DNA from: Marinobacter sp. LQ44 | GTDB lineage: Bacteria; Pseudomonadota; Gammaproteobacteria; Pseudomonadales; Oleiphilaceae | Assembly: GCF_001447155.2 (NCBI RefSeq) | Contig: NZ_CP014754.1 | Coordinates: 3,286,001 to 3,350,000 of the forward strand | DNA: 64,000 bases | Reading direction: 5' to 3' | Part shown: one piece after another, positions 63,959 to 64,000 of the stretch | Numbering within the stretch: the stretch's first letter is position 1 | Layout: each line of letters opens with the position of its first letter | The notes under the pieces: generated by a model | Seen by the model: only the letters and a program-made list of their open reading frames with translations | What the model was told of the DNA's origin: nothing | The model's database searches: none | Translations under genes and position numbers: made by a program

Positions 63959-64000
63959 TGAACGTTAAAAATTTCTTTCGACAAGGCCTGAAGAGCAGTC
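63959..64000 (+). CDS. Start of a gene, probably pilY1 (cut by the window edge)
   Basis: The ATG at 63959 has GGAGAG about 5 bases upstream and opens MNVKNFFRQGLKSS before the window ends. In the conserved order fimU-pilV-pilW-pilX the next gene is pilY1, the pilus-tip adhesin. The 14 residues themselves prove nothing, so the name rests on position only. Confidence 0.5.

Overview
The window looks like ordinary chromosomal DNA of a Gammaproteobacterium close to Marinobacter (inference). The evidence is a moderately high GC content, a wax ester synthase/acyltransferase (WS/DGAT) gene, type IV pilus genes, and a gene order that matches several conserved blocks known from Pseudomonas. No transposase, phage gene, CRISPR array, rRNA or tRNA gene was seen, and no gene is clearly broken. 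Both ends cut through genes: a 23S rRNA methyltransferase of RlmI type on the left and what is probably pilY1 on the right.

Layout: (1) 1-5.7 kb: methyltransferase end, a HAD phosphatase, rppH-ptsP (RNA decapping and the nitrogen PTS enzyme I) and a patatin-like protein. (2) 5.7-12.4 kb, minus strand: priA, argS, a SPOR protein, hslV and hslU. (3) 12.7-17 kb: rpmE, a malic enzyme and, on the minus strand, penicillin-binding protein 1A. (4) 17.2-25.5 kb: pilMNOPQ, aroK-aroB and a DamX-like AAA/SPOR protein with a long Glu-Pro repeat. (5) 25.6-33.5 kb: gltB-gltD, hemE and a PilZ protein. (6) 33.5-38.8 kb: radA and ettA on the minus strand, then glyA and nrdR. (7) 38.8-43.6 kb: ribD, ribBA (RibBX type), ribH, nusB, thiL and pgpA. 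(8) 43.6-48.5 kb, the most accessory-like part: a small unknown protein, a DUF2057-type lipoprotein, WS/DGAT, a LysR regulator and a glutathionyl-hydroquinone reductase. (9) 48.5-61.1 kb: ispB, rplU-rpmA-obgE-proB, rpsT, murJ, ribF-ileS-lspA-fkpB-ispH. (10) 61.2-64 kb: the minor pilin operon fimU-pilV-pilW-pilX-pilY1(start).

Several blocks belong together. pilMNOPQ forms the pilus alignment complex and secretin, and the minor pilin cluster at the right end supplies the priming complex. ispB and ispH are both in isoprenoid synthesis; ponA, murJ, damX-like and the SPOR protein act in the cell wall and division; ribD, ribBA, ribH and ribF make and use riboflavin.

The most unusual signal is between genes. 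Three long intergenic stem-loops (32828-32937 in reverse orientation, 36642-36745 and 60024-60121) have outer arms with unrelated sequences, each nearly perfectly self-complementary, enclosing a related core with two small hairpins whose loops are GGGA-like. This pattern of variable but compensating arms around a conserved core suggests a structured element family. A second family of short palindromes built on GGGGTCTGACCCC occurs at 0.5-0.66, 7.7 and 47.4 kb and touches a stop codon and a ribosome-binding region.
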